A stretch of DNA of 6,602 bases from contig DAOUTC010000067.1 of NCBI GenBank assembly GCA_030626915.1, positions 1-6,602 of the forward strand, given 5' to 3'. The stretch's first letter is position 1. Each line of letters begins with the position of its first letter. This DNA comes from Dehalococcoidia bacterium (GTDB lineage: Bacteria > Chloroflexota > Dehalococcoidia > GIF9 > AB-539-J10). Below the pieces are notes generated by a model. That model saw only the letters and a program-made list of their open reading frames with translations, made no database searches and was not told the origin of the DNA. Shown in pieces: positions 1 to 6,020 of this stretch. Both the position numbers and the translations under genes were made by a program.

Positions 1-561
1 ACAGGGTTCAAGGTAGCTTTTGGTGGAGCATGTGAATATTATCATATAACGCCGGATTTAGTTACACTGGGTAAATGCATTGGCAGCGGTTTCTCTTTAG
101 CCGCATTTGGGGGCAAAAAAGAAATCATGGAGCTTATAAAGCCTGGAGATGTGGCTCACGGAGGAACATATAGTGCCAATCCACTTGTTATACGAGCAAG
201 TATAACCGCTTTAAGGGAGGTTCTAACCAGGGAAAACCTTGAACATGCTACCAGGCTTGAGGATAAATTAGCAGATGGTATCAGGAAGACGATGAAGGAC
301 AATGGCATTCCTGGTTATGTTAATAGCATGGGTCCCTGTGGAATGGTTTTCTTTACAGAGCGCGAAATTTATGATTACAGAACCTTTATCAAATACTACA
401 ATAATGACATGCTCACAAAATTCTGGTTTTGGTTGGTAAATAATGGTATATGGATTGCGCCTCATTCAGATGAGCACTGGACTGTTTCTGTGCAGCATAC
501 TGAAGAAGATATTGAAAGGACTTTAGCAGTCATCAGGGGAATTGTACCTGATTTAAAGTAA
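1..561 (+). CDS. Class III PLP-dependent aminotransferase, GSA-aminomutase-like (C-terminal part, 5' truncated)
   Basis: The reading frame is open from base 1, so the gene starts upstream and only 186 C-terminal residues are present; family members are about 430 residues, so roughly 240 are missing. The visible part begins with TGFKVAFGGA, the segment after the PLP-binding Asp region. Next comes LGKCIGSG, where Lys25 of the fragment is the expected Schiff-base lysine. HGGTYSANP (residues 53-61) matches the T-x-S-x-NP phosphate-binding segment of glutamate-1-semialdehyde 2,1-aminomutase and related class III enzymes. The C-terminal small domain is complete and ends at TAA. The cytosolic enzyme would move an amino group using PLP. 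The substrate cannot be read from this fragment. The downstream amino acid permease gene suggests amino acid or amine metabolism rather than haem synthesis, so I do not assign hemL. Fold assignment is strong; substrate is unknown. Confidence 0.9.
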   Translation, partial: TGFKVAFGGACEYYHITPDLVTLGKCIGSGFSLAAFGGKKEIMELIKPGDVAHGGTYSANPLVIRASITALREVLTRENLEHATRLEDKLADGIRKTMKDNGIPGYVNSMGPCGMVFFTEREIYDYRTFIKYYNNDMLTKFWFWLVNNGIWIAPHSDEHWTVSVQHTEEDIERTLAVIRGIVPDLK

Positions 562-562
562 T

Positions 563-572
563 AGGAGGTGAT
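563..572 (+). promoter_or_regulatory. Very strong Shine-Dalgarno-like sequence AGGAGGTGAT just after the aminotransferase
   Basis: AGGAGGTGAT is a 10-base perfect complement to the usual 16S rRNA 3' end, starting one base after the aminotransferase stop codon. At normal spacing it points to a start near 577-580, either ATT (577) or TTG (578). ATG 571 overlaps the site and is too close for ordinary use. Similar AAAGGAGGT sequences follow at 624-632 and 696-704; only the last one serves an obvious large gene. Confidence 0.5.
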
Positions 573-687
573 GCCTATTGAGACAAAAGACGCCTGGGAA
601 AGACCGGGGAAGAAAATTTTGAGAAAGGAGGTTAAAGTTAACAAAGTTGAGAGAATTATTGTTTTAATGAGACTGTTTTACCCATAA
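571..687 (+). CDS. Possible small ORF of 38 codons (hypothetical)
   Basis: This frame (begins MPIETKDAWE, ends MRLFYP, stop TAA) lies between the aminotransferase and the permease. It is basic, with a hydrophobic patch near its C-terminus (ERIIVLM), and resembles no family I know. Support comes only from the exceptional Shine-Dalgarno sequence at 563-572. Its spacing to ATG 571 is too short, so translation would more likely begin at the in-frame ATT 577. A competing TTG at 578 opens a different frame of only 14 codons, ending at 622. It could be a leader peptide for the permease, a decayed gene, or chance. Confidence that it is a real protein is low. Confidence 0.22.
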   Translation: MPIETKDAWERPGKKILRKEVKVNKVERIIVLMRLFYP

Positions 688-695
688 ATTAAAGA

Positions 696-704
696 AAAGG
701 AGGT
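696..704 (+). promoter_or_regulatory. Ribosome binding site of the permease gene
   Basis: AAAGGAGGT lies eight bases (GGAGG to ATG) before ATG 712. It is a near-consensus Shine-Dalgarno site that fixes the permease start without ambiguity. Confidence 0.8.
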
Positions 705-711
705 TTAAAAA

Positions 712-2313
712 ATGGCAGAAAGAGTAGAAGTATTTGCCAGAAAAGCAAGTGGCTTAACTAGAGAAGCGGGATTGCTTGATAGTACCTACTTTGGCATTAT
801 GAATAATGCCATACCTGTTTGCCTGTGGTTTGTTCTTGCTAGTTTTGCCTGGCTTCCGGGGGCAAATCTTGGATTGGCTGCCGTAATTACTTTGATTCTG
901 GTTGGCTTTGGCTTCGCCTTTGTATGGGGAGTGCTAGGAGGCTCGATGCCGCGGAGTGGCGGAAGCTATGTGTATAATTCCCGAATTATACATCCAACTG
1001 TAGGACTAGGGGTAAGTTTTTGCAACGCCGGTTTTGTCATGCTGGCCTGGATATGGGTGCTAGCTCCATGGGTAGGTGAAGTAGGGCTGCCGATAATGGC
1101 GGGCACTATTGGGATAGCCTCCGAGGCTGTAGAGCCCTTTACATCTGGATGGGGCTTGTATGGCGTGACCACCATAGTAAATGTGTTAGCGTTCCTGGCG
1201 GTCTTAGCGGGGATGAGGTTTTATTTCAGAATACAAAAAGTATTCGTTACATGGTCGATTATCGGCGCTGTCATAGCCGGTATCATAATCAGCACTACCT
1301 CACATACGGAATTCGTATCAATGTGGAATAGTTGGGCAGCACAGACTGGGTCTTTAGATTGGGGTGCTGCCGTTAGTGGTGCTTCAGCCGCTATGGGGGG
1401 AATACCGGAAACCTGGAACTGGACTGCAACACTTGGAATGATGCTGCCCGTCAGTTGGATTGCTGTATACGGTTACATTATCACCTTCATTGGCGGTGAA
1501 GTTAAGAGCCCGAGGAAAAATATATTCAGGGCGCAAATACTTAATGCGGTAATATGTATCGCTTTCTTGCTGTGGGTTGGTTTAGCCTATCAACGTATGG
1601 TAGGCTGGGAGGGCATACATGCCTTGGCCTGGATAGATGAGGAAGGATTGGCGGGTTATACTTTCCCATTCCCAACAATTTATATTGATATGGCAGCCAT
1701 GATGGTAGGTTTTAATAAAGTACTTGGTTTCATAATGGCTAGTTCCTTTATAGTGGCAAATTGGTTATGGGTGGCATTTTCCTATATTGCTTGGAGTAGA
1801 GCTGCATTTGCCTGGGGAATGGATAGGCTGGGGCCAAGATGGTTTACTGACCTTTCCCCCAGATTTGGCCAGCCAGTTAAACTTCTCCTGGCTATGTTGA
1901 TAGCCTCACAGGCGGCTCTCATACACTATTGTATGAACCCTGAGATTCTTGGTGCCGTTTCGGTAGAGGTTATGCAACTGGTCTCAGTATTTGGGATAAC
2001 AGCAATATCTTGCATAATTTTTCCATATGTTAAAAAAGTGGGGCATATCTGGGATGCATCTCCCTACAAAGCTTGGCGTATAGGTCCGGTGCCTGTAGCC
2101 ACGATATCTGGGTGTATAGCTCTAATTCTGTGTGGTTTACTGGTGTATGCCTACTATATATCTGAGGCTTTTGCATTTATGCACGATGTGTGGACTGTAA
2201 TTTTCATAGTTGTTTGGTTGCTTGGTGTTGGGTGGTATTTCATTTGGAAGAGCAAAAGAGCTAAAGAGGGCATTGATGTCACATTAGCGTTTAAAGAAAT
2301 ACCACCTGAGTGA
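712..2313 (+). CDS. APC-superfamily amino acid/amine permease
   Basis: This 533-residue integral membrane protein probably imports an amino acid or amine by coupling to an ion gradient. I count about twelve hydrophobic segments, roughly at 26-47, 55-78, 100-120, 150-170, 176-197, 240-262, 277-297, 325-355 (possibly with a re-entrant part), 390-410, 415-440, 462-483 and 492-512. Three APC signatures are visible: PRSGGSYVYNSR (80-91) after helix 2, GGEVKSPRKN (261-270) after helix 6, and SRAAFAWGMDRLGPRWF (362-378) before helix 9. The C-terminal tail is short, polar and basic. Length is normal for the family. ATG 712 has a strong ribosome binding site. It follows the aminotransferase by 150 bases in the same direction, and the two probably act on related compounds. 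Substrate and coupling ion cannot be told from sequence. Family assignment is secure. Confidence 0.93.
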   Translation: MAERVEVFARKASGLTREAGLLDSTYFGIMNNAIPVCLWFVLASFAWLPGANLGLAAVITLILVGFGFAFVWGVLGGSMPRSGGSYVYNSRIIHPTVGLGVSFCNAGFVMLAWIWVLAPWVGEVGLPIMAGTIGIASEAVEPFTSGWGLYGVTTIVNVLAFLAVLAGMRFYFRIQKVFVTWSIIGAVIAGIIISTTSHTEFVSMWNSWAAQTGSLDWGAAVSGASAAMGGIPETWNWTATLGMMLPVSWIAVYGYIITFIGGEVKSPRKNIFRAQILNAVICIAFLLWVGLAYQRMVGWEGIHALAWIDEEGLAGYTFPFPTIYIDMAAMMVGFNKVLGFIMASSFIVANWLWVAFSYIAWSRAAFAWGMDRLGPRWFTDLSPRFGQPVKLLLAMLIASQAALIHYCMNPEILGAVSVEVMQLVSVFGITAISCIIFPYVKKVGHIWDASPYKAWRIGPVPVATISGCIALILCGLLVYAYYISEAFAFMHDVWTVIFIVVWLLGVGWYFIWKSKRAKEGIDVTLAFKEIPPE

Positions 2314-2345
2314 TTCTGGGGATGTTTGTTAATGGTGTGAGTGTT

Positions 2346-2375
2346 GCTTCCCCCGAGCTATAGCTCGGGGGAAGC
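2346..2375. terminator. Perfect 30-bp palindrome, probable transcription terminator or processing hairpin
   Basis: The arm GCTTCCCCCGAGC (13 bases) is followed by TATA and its exact reverse complement, so all 30 bases are self-complementary. The RNA would form a very stable GC-rich hairpin 32 bases after the permease stop and 29 bases before the phosphoesterase start. It lacks a T-run on either side, so it is not a classical intrinsic terminator. It may end or stabilise the upstream transcript, or be a copy of a dispersed palindromic repeat. It marks the most likely operon boundary in the window. Confidence 0.6.
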
Positions 2376-2404
2376 TTAAATGGAGAAGGAGAAAGGATTG
2401 AAAG

Positions 2405-3388
2405 ATGAGGATACTTTTTTCCACTGATGTCCATGGTTCAGAGGTTTGTTTTAGAAAATTTCTCAATGCCTTAAAGATTTACAATGTTGAAGTGGGTATT
2501 CTGCTTGGTGACCTCTGTGGCAAGATGATTAATCCCATTATAAGTCAACCTGATGGCACTTACGTTTGTAACTTCTTAGGGCAGCGAAGAATAATGAAGA
2601 CTAAAGAGGAATTACAATCACTGGAAAAGAGTATTGCTGCCATGGGTAATTATTATTTTTATACCGACCTCGAAGAGATGGAAAAACTAAAAGCTGAGGG
2701 GAAAACCATTGAGGGAAGAATAGATGAACGAGCCACGAAGATTTCGTTGGGGGCAGGTAAAATTGAGGAATTGTTTGAAAGATTGGTGCTGGAAAGATTA
2801 AACAACTGGGTTAGGCTTGCTGAGGAAAGGTTAAAGGGAAGCAATATACAGATGTTTATGGCTGCAGGCAACGATGATATTCTGGAGATGGATACAGTAT
2901 TAGATAGTTCTACCTACATAGTCAATGCCGGGGATAAAAAAGTTGACGTTAAGGGCCACGAAATGATAACTCTCTCCTGGGCTAACCCTACACCATGGGA
3001 TACCCCGCGAGAATGTTCAGAGGAGGAGCTGGAGAAAAAGATTGACAAATTAGTCTCACAAGTTGCGGATATGGAAAATGCCCTGTTTAACTTTCATGTG
3101 CCGCCATATGATACCCAGCTGGATCAAGCCCCAAAACTATCGCAGGACCTCGTGCCTTCAACTGATCAGATAATTCCTGCTGGTAGTAAAGCTGTGCTTA
3201 ATGCCATCAAGAAATATCAGCCACTTTTAGGCCTACATGGGCATATCCACGAATCTAGGGGTATCCAGAAGATAGGTAGAACGACCTGTATGAATCCAGG
3301 TAGTGAATATACAGAGGCTATTTTGAGGGGGGTCATCATCACATTAGAAAAGAATAAGGTAAAAGACTATATGTTTGTATCAGGTTAA
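2405..3388 (+). CDS. Metallophosphoesterase (calcineurin-like, Icc/COG2129-type) with a long helical insert
   Basis: This 327-residue cytosolic protein should hydrolyse a phosphomonoester or phosphodiester with two metal ions. The family motifs appear in order: D-x-H in STDVHG (Asp8, His10), LLGDL (Asp36), AAGNDD (Asn156), NFHVPPYDT (His231) and LHGHIHES (His280, His282), followed by MNPGS (296-300). The third motif reads GND where many enzymes have GNH, so the usual acid histidine is absent, as in some phosphodiesterase subgroups. Between Asp36 and Asn156 there are about 120 residues instead of the usual few dozen; residues about 65-148 are charged and helix-forming, perhaps a coiled coil or substrate lid. 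The start ATG is preceded by AAGGAGAAAGG. A nucleotidyltransferase-like gene follows after 13 bases. The substrate is unknown. Confidence 0.88.
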   Translation: MRILFSTDVHGSEVCFRKFLNALKIYNVEVGILLGDLCGKMINPIISQPDGTYVCNFLGQRRIMKTKEELQSLEKSIAAMGNYYFYTDLEEMEKLKAEGKTIEGRIDERATKISLGAGKIEELFERLVLERLNNWVRLAEERLKGSNIQMFMAAGNDDILEMDTVLDSSTYIVNAGDKKVDVKGHEMITLSWANPTPWDTPRECSEEELEKKIDKLVSQVADMENALFNFHVPPYDTQLDQAPKLSQDLVPSTDQIIPAGSKAVLNAIKKYQPLLGLHGHIHESRGIQKIGRTTCMNPGSEYTEAILRGVIITLEKNKVKDYMFVSG

Positions 3389-3401
3389 TAGGGGCAGTAA
3401 A

Positions 3402-4250
3402 TTGAATAGGTTTAGGTTACCCCCCGAAATTCCTGAGGAAGAATGGCCTCCTCCTTCTGTTTTTATTGAAGAAGCAAAAGCGTGTGTAAAGGAGGCAGAA
3501 GATAAAGGCATCATATTAAGGATTATGGGGGGGCTGGCAATATACCTTCATAGTCAAGAATATAAGCAATTATGGGAAAATCTCGAGAGGTTAGGCAAGA
3601 AGGTATTTACAGACATCGACTTCGTTAGCTATGGTAAATTTCGAGGTCAGCTGCTCAAATTCTTCCAAAATCGTGGGTTTACAATCAACCAGACGATGCT
3701 TTACTACTATGGTAAGAAAAGACATATATATTATGGGCAAAGAATCCCCATGGTAGAAGTTTTCTTTGATAAATTAGAGATGAATCACACCATCGATTTC
3801 AAGAATCGACTGGAAGTCGATTCTCCTACTATTCCACCAGCAGAGCTATTGCTACAAAAGATACAAATAGTAAGAATGAATGAGAAGGATATCAAGGATG
3901 CCATAATACTGATAAGAGCCCATGAGCTGGGAAAGGAGGATAAGGAAAAGATAAATCAAGCCTCAATTGGAGCCAGCTTGTTATCTGATTGGGGTTTTTA
4001 TTACACCGCAACGACAAACCTTCAGAAAATTAGAGATTCTCTTGGTAATTATGATGCTTTAGGTGAAGAGGATATAAGAGTTGTAGAAGGAAGGATAAAC
4101 GAACTTCTCAGTTACCTAAAAGAAGAACCAAAAAGCATGAAATGGAAATCTAGAGCTTTGCTTGGAACGAAAAAGAAGTGGTATAGTGAAGTAGATGAAT
4201 GGGATATTATAAGTTCCCCACGCCAGGGTTCGGCAGAAAAAGAGAAGTAG
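3402..4250 (+). CDS. Nucleotidyltransferase-fold protein (AbiEii/MNT-like), function unknown
   Basis: From TTG 3402 the protein has 282 residues. Visible signs of the polymerase-beta-like nucleotidyltransferase fold are a glycine motif RIMGGLAIYL (Gly43-Gly44), then TDIDF (Asp71, Asp73), then VEVFFD (Glu119, Asp123). A helical part follows with LLLQKIQIVRMNEKDIKDAIIL (about 149-170), the K-x-Q...D-x-x-D pattern common in AbiEii-type and related enzymes. Such proteins transfer a nucleotide to protein, RNA or a small molecule; this target is unknown. I chose TTG 3402 because AGGGG at 3390-3394 sits seven bases upstream. The alternative TTG 3375 overlaps the phosphoesterase gene and has no well-placed ribosome site. 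No antitoxin-like partner is adjacent, so a toxin role is not supported. It is packed between the phosphoesterase gene and a membrane-protein gene that it overlaps. Confidence 0.75.
   Translation: MNRFRLPPEIPEEEWPPPSVFIEEAKACVKEAEDKGIILRIMGGLAIYLHSQEYKQLWENLERLGKKVFTDIDFVSYGKFRGQLLKFFQNRGFTINQTMLYYYGKKRHIYYGQRIPMVEVFFDKLEMNHTIDFKNRLEVDSPTIPPAELLLQKIQIVRMNEKDIKDAIILIRAHELGKEDKEKINQASIGASLLSDWGFYYTATTNLQKIRDSLGNYDALGEEDIRVVEGRINELLSYLKEEPKSMKWKSRALLGTKKKWYSEVDEWDIISSPRQGSAEKEK
3802..3824. repeat. Inverted repeat within the nucleotidyltransferase gene
   Basis: AGAATCGACT, a GGA spacer, and the exact reverse complement AGTCGATTCT form a 10-bp stem with a 3-base loop inside the coding sequence, covering the FKNRLEVDS region. 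It may affect mRNA structure or be chance. No second copy is apparent in the window. Confidence 0.5.
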
Positions 4251-4879
4251 ATAGAGTATCAGATTTGCACTATCTAATTTTGCAGCTTGACGGCATACGT
4301 GCCTTCAGGCGAGTAGGAACTGAGGCTATAGAGAATTCTTTCAAAAGGATAAATTCTATAGGTGTTTGGAGGAAGATAAAGCCTGATGTAGAGGAAATTG
4401 TCTACCTTCCCAATACTATTCCAGGATTGCCCAGATTGATAAAGATAGTTATGACATTGAGGAGACTTTTCTTCACATGTTTAATTCTTATGATTTTAGC
4501 TTTGCTAATCAGGCTCGGATTTGCCCCTATGCTCACACCAACAATATACTATGCTCTTCTTGCTTTCCCCATACTTATTATGATTGCTTTTGTATCAGTA
4601 GACTTTACCATTAGAAGAAGGGTAGCAAAGTATGAAGAAGAACATCCCACTATGCAGAGTGGAGAAAAGGAACATATTAAGGCTGTAATCCAGGAACTTA
4701 TTATGAAACTGTTGAAAGAGATAAAGTCTCGTGGTGAAAATCCCAGTAATTATAAAATGAAACTTTTTTATAAAGATTACAAGGGAATAAAAATTATTAA
4801 AGAGCGTAGGGAAAAGGTCTTTGGTATCTTTAAGAGGAAATATTCCACATATATAGCAATACCTTCTATGACAAGCTAG
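4199..4879 (+). CDS. Hypothetical membrane protein with two transmembrane helices
   Basis: I do not recognise a named family for this 226-residue protein. Residues 1-85 form a polar, probably cytosolic domain with a cluster around DLHYLILQLDGIRAFRRVG and VEEIVYLPN. Two hydrophobic segments follow, about 89-109 and 115-135, separated by a short turn (APMLTPT). The positive residues before the first (LRR) and after the second (IRRRVAKYE) place both ends in the cytosol. The C-terminal 90 residues are charged and mostly helical, with many lysines. ATG 4199 overlaps the nucleotidyltransferase gene by 52 bases and has a weak ribosome site. An in-frame TTG at 4265 (204 residues) would remove the overlap but has no better site. 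Translational coupling suggests it works with the upstream gene. A membrane sensor, anchor or effector role is speculation. Confidence 0.7.
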   Translation: MGYYKFPTPGFGRKREVDRVSDLHYLILQLDGIRAFRRVGTEAIENSFKRINSIGVWRKIKPDVEEIVYLPNTIPGLPRLIKIVMTLRRLFFTCLILMILALLIRLGFAPMLTPTIYYALLAFPILIMIAFVSVDFTIRRRVAKYEEEHPTMQSGEKEHIKAVIQELIMKLLKEIKSRGENPSNYKMKLFYKDYKGIKIIKERREKVFGIFKRKYSTYIAIPSMTS

Positions 4880-5025
4880 CAGCAGGAGAGGTTACCTTTC
4901 CTTCTATGAAGGAGACAGTGACAAAATCGTAGAACTCCAACACACCAACATGAATAAATATAACGCTAGTCTAGCCACGAAATTAATGGTAAAATATGGG
5001 AAATTTTCTTTAGTGGTGGATGTTT

Positions 5026-5976
5026 ATGTCAGCCGTTGAACAGAAAGAGCTAAACATAGATTCAATTAGTGAAGGCAAACTAAGCTGGATTTACATTGAG
5101 AAGCCCTCCGGCGACGAGGTTGAATTTCTGGAGCAGCATTTTAATTTCCACCCTCTCAATTTAGACGATGTACTTAGTCGTGTGCAGCGTCCCAAAATCG
5201 ATGAATACGAAGACCATCTGTTCATAGTCCTTCATTTCCCTGTTTTTGATAAGGAAAATCGTATAACACGACCCAGCGAGGTAGATATTTTTATTGGGGA
5301 GAATTATGTGGTTACCGTACATTGCTCCGCCAATCTCAAGCCGCTAGCGAAGTTCTTTCGTGAATGCCAGATTCATGAGAAAAGTCGCCAAACTTACTTA
5401 GGGAGAACCTCAAGCTTCCTCCTCTACCACATCCTTGATAGATTGGTCAATTATTGCTTTCCTATCCTGGGTAAGATCACAGAAAGTATTGATGATATCG
5501 AGGATGTCATCTTCACTAAAGCTGTCCCTGAGACAGTGCGTCAGATTTCCCTGATTCGGCGTGACCTTATTTCTTTTCGTCGCGTCATTCGCCCTCAGAT
5601 CCCAGTGCTCGAAACACTGGAAAGAGAAGACTATCCCTTTTTCAAGGAGGAGCAGGAAATTTATTTCGGTGATATTGCTGACCATATTCGTAAGATTTGG
5701 GACGGGCTTGAAGATTGCAAAGAGGTCGTGGATGGGCTTGCCGATACCAGCAATTGGTTAACCTCACATCGAATTCAAGAGATAATGCGGGTGCTGACTA
5801 TCATTATGGCAATTCTGGCCCCACCTACCCTGCTATCCGGCATTTTTGGCATGAATATCCCCTTACCAGGAGGAATAGAATCTGGCAATCTGTTACCACT
5901 TGGCATCTTGCTTTCAGTTATGGCACTCGTGGGCGCAGGCATGTTTATTTACCTACGCCGCCGCAAGTGGCTTTAA
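5026..5976 (+). CDS. corA: CorA family divalent cation (Mg2+/Co2+) transporter
   Basis: This 316-residue protein is a typical CorA-type channel subunit, expected to form a pentamer in the cytoplasmic membrane and pass Mg2+ or another divalent cation. A large cytosolic N-terminal domain includes HPLNLDDVLSRVQRPKIDEY (about 42-61), a CorA hallmark, followed by the long stalk helix region. Two C-terminal helices follow (about 255-274 and 290-311). The selectivity signature GMN (275-277) sits in SGIFGMN after the first helix, and the protein ends in the basic tail RRRKWL. I chose ATG 5026 because GGTGGA at 5015-5020 lies five bases upstream; ATG 5020 overlaps that site. By hand count 18 of 21 arginines use CGN codons, unlike the preceding gene. 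A 140-base gap separates it from the membrane-protein gene, so it may be separately transcribed. Zn2+ or Co2+ as substrate is possible. Confidence 0.93.
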   Translation: MSAVEQKELNIDSISEGKLSWIYIEKPSGDEVEFLEQHFNFHPLNLDDVLSRVQRPKIDEYEDHLFIVLHFPVFDKENRITRPSEVDIFIGENYVVTVHCSANLKPLAKFFRECQIHEKSRQTYLGRTSSFLLYHILDRLVNYCFPILGKITESIDDIEDVIFTKAVPETVRQISLIRRDLISFRRVIRPQIPVLETLEREDYPFFKEEQEIYFGDIADHIRKIWDGLEDCKEVVDGLADTSNWLTSHRIQEIMRVLTIIMAILAPPTLLSGIFGMNIPLPGGIESGNLLPLGILLSVMALVGAGMFIYLRRRKWL

Positions 5977-6020
5977 GTCAGTTAGCAACTATTACATTAT
6001 TCTTGTCCCGTGTAAGAGCT

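Noticed and set aside
966..1175. 69-codon - strand frame within the permease gene
   Set aside because: It is entirely inside the permease gene and has no features of a real protein.
3402..4879. Toxin-antitoxin or CBASS-type defence locus
   Set aside because: No antitoxin, no CD-NTase-type cyclase signature and no recognisable effector domain are visible; the fold similarity alone does not support a defence call.
4899..4913. Small hairpin TCCTTC-TAT-GAAGGA after the membrane-protein gene
   Set aside because: The stem is only six base pairs and no T-run follows; it is too weak to call a terminator.
4959..4995. Possible promoter for corA (TATAAC at 4959, TAAAAT near 4990)
   Set aside because: Neither -10-like box has a recognisable -35 element at suitable spacing in this AT-rich stretch.
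4950..5039. 29-residue ORF starting at ATG 4950
   Set aside because: It has no ribosome site, overlaps the corA start, and matches nothing recognisable; kept only as part of the open-frame observation.
5410..5685. 91-codon frame on the - strand within corA
   Set aside because: It is fully inside a clear CorA gene, has no ribosome site or family signature, and is a shadow of the coding strand.
5715..6020. Upstream extension of the Mut7-C reading frame to give a 260-residue protein
   Set aside because: The extra 102 residues lie almost wholly inside corA in another frame and look like an antisignal low-quality peptide; the family domain begins right at ATG 6021.
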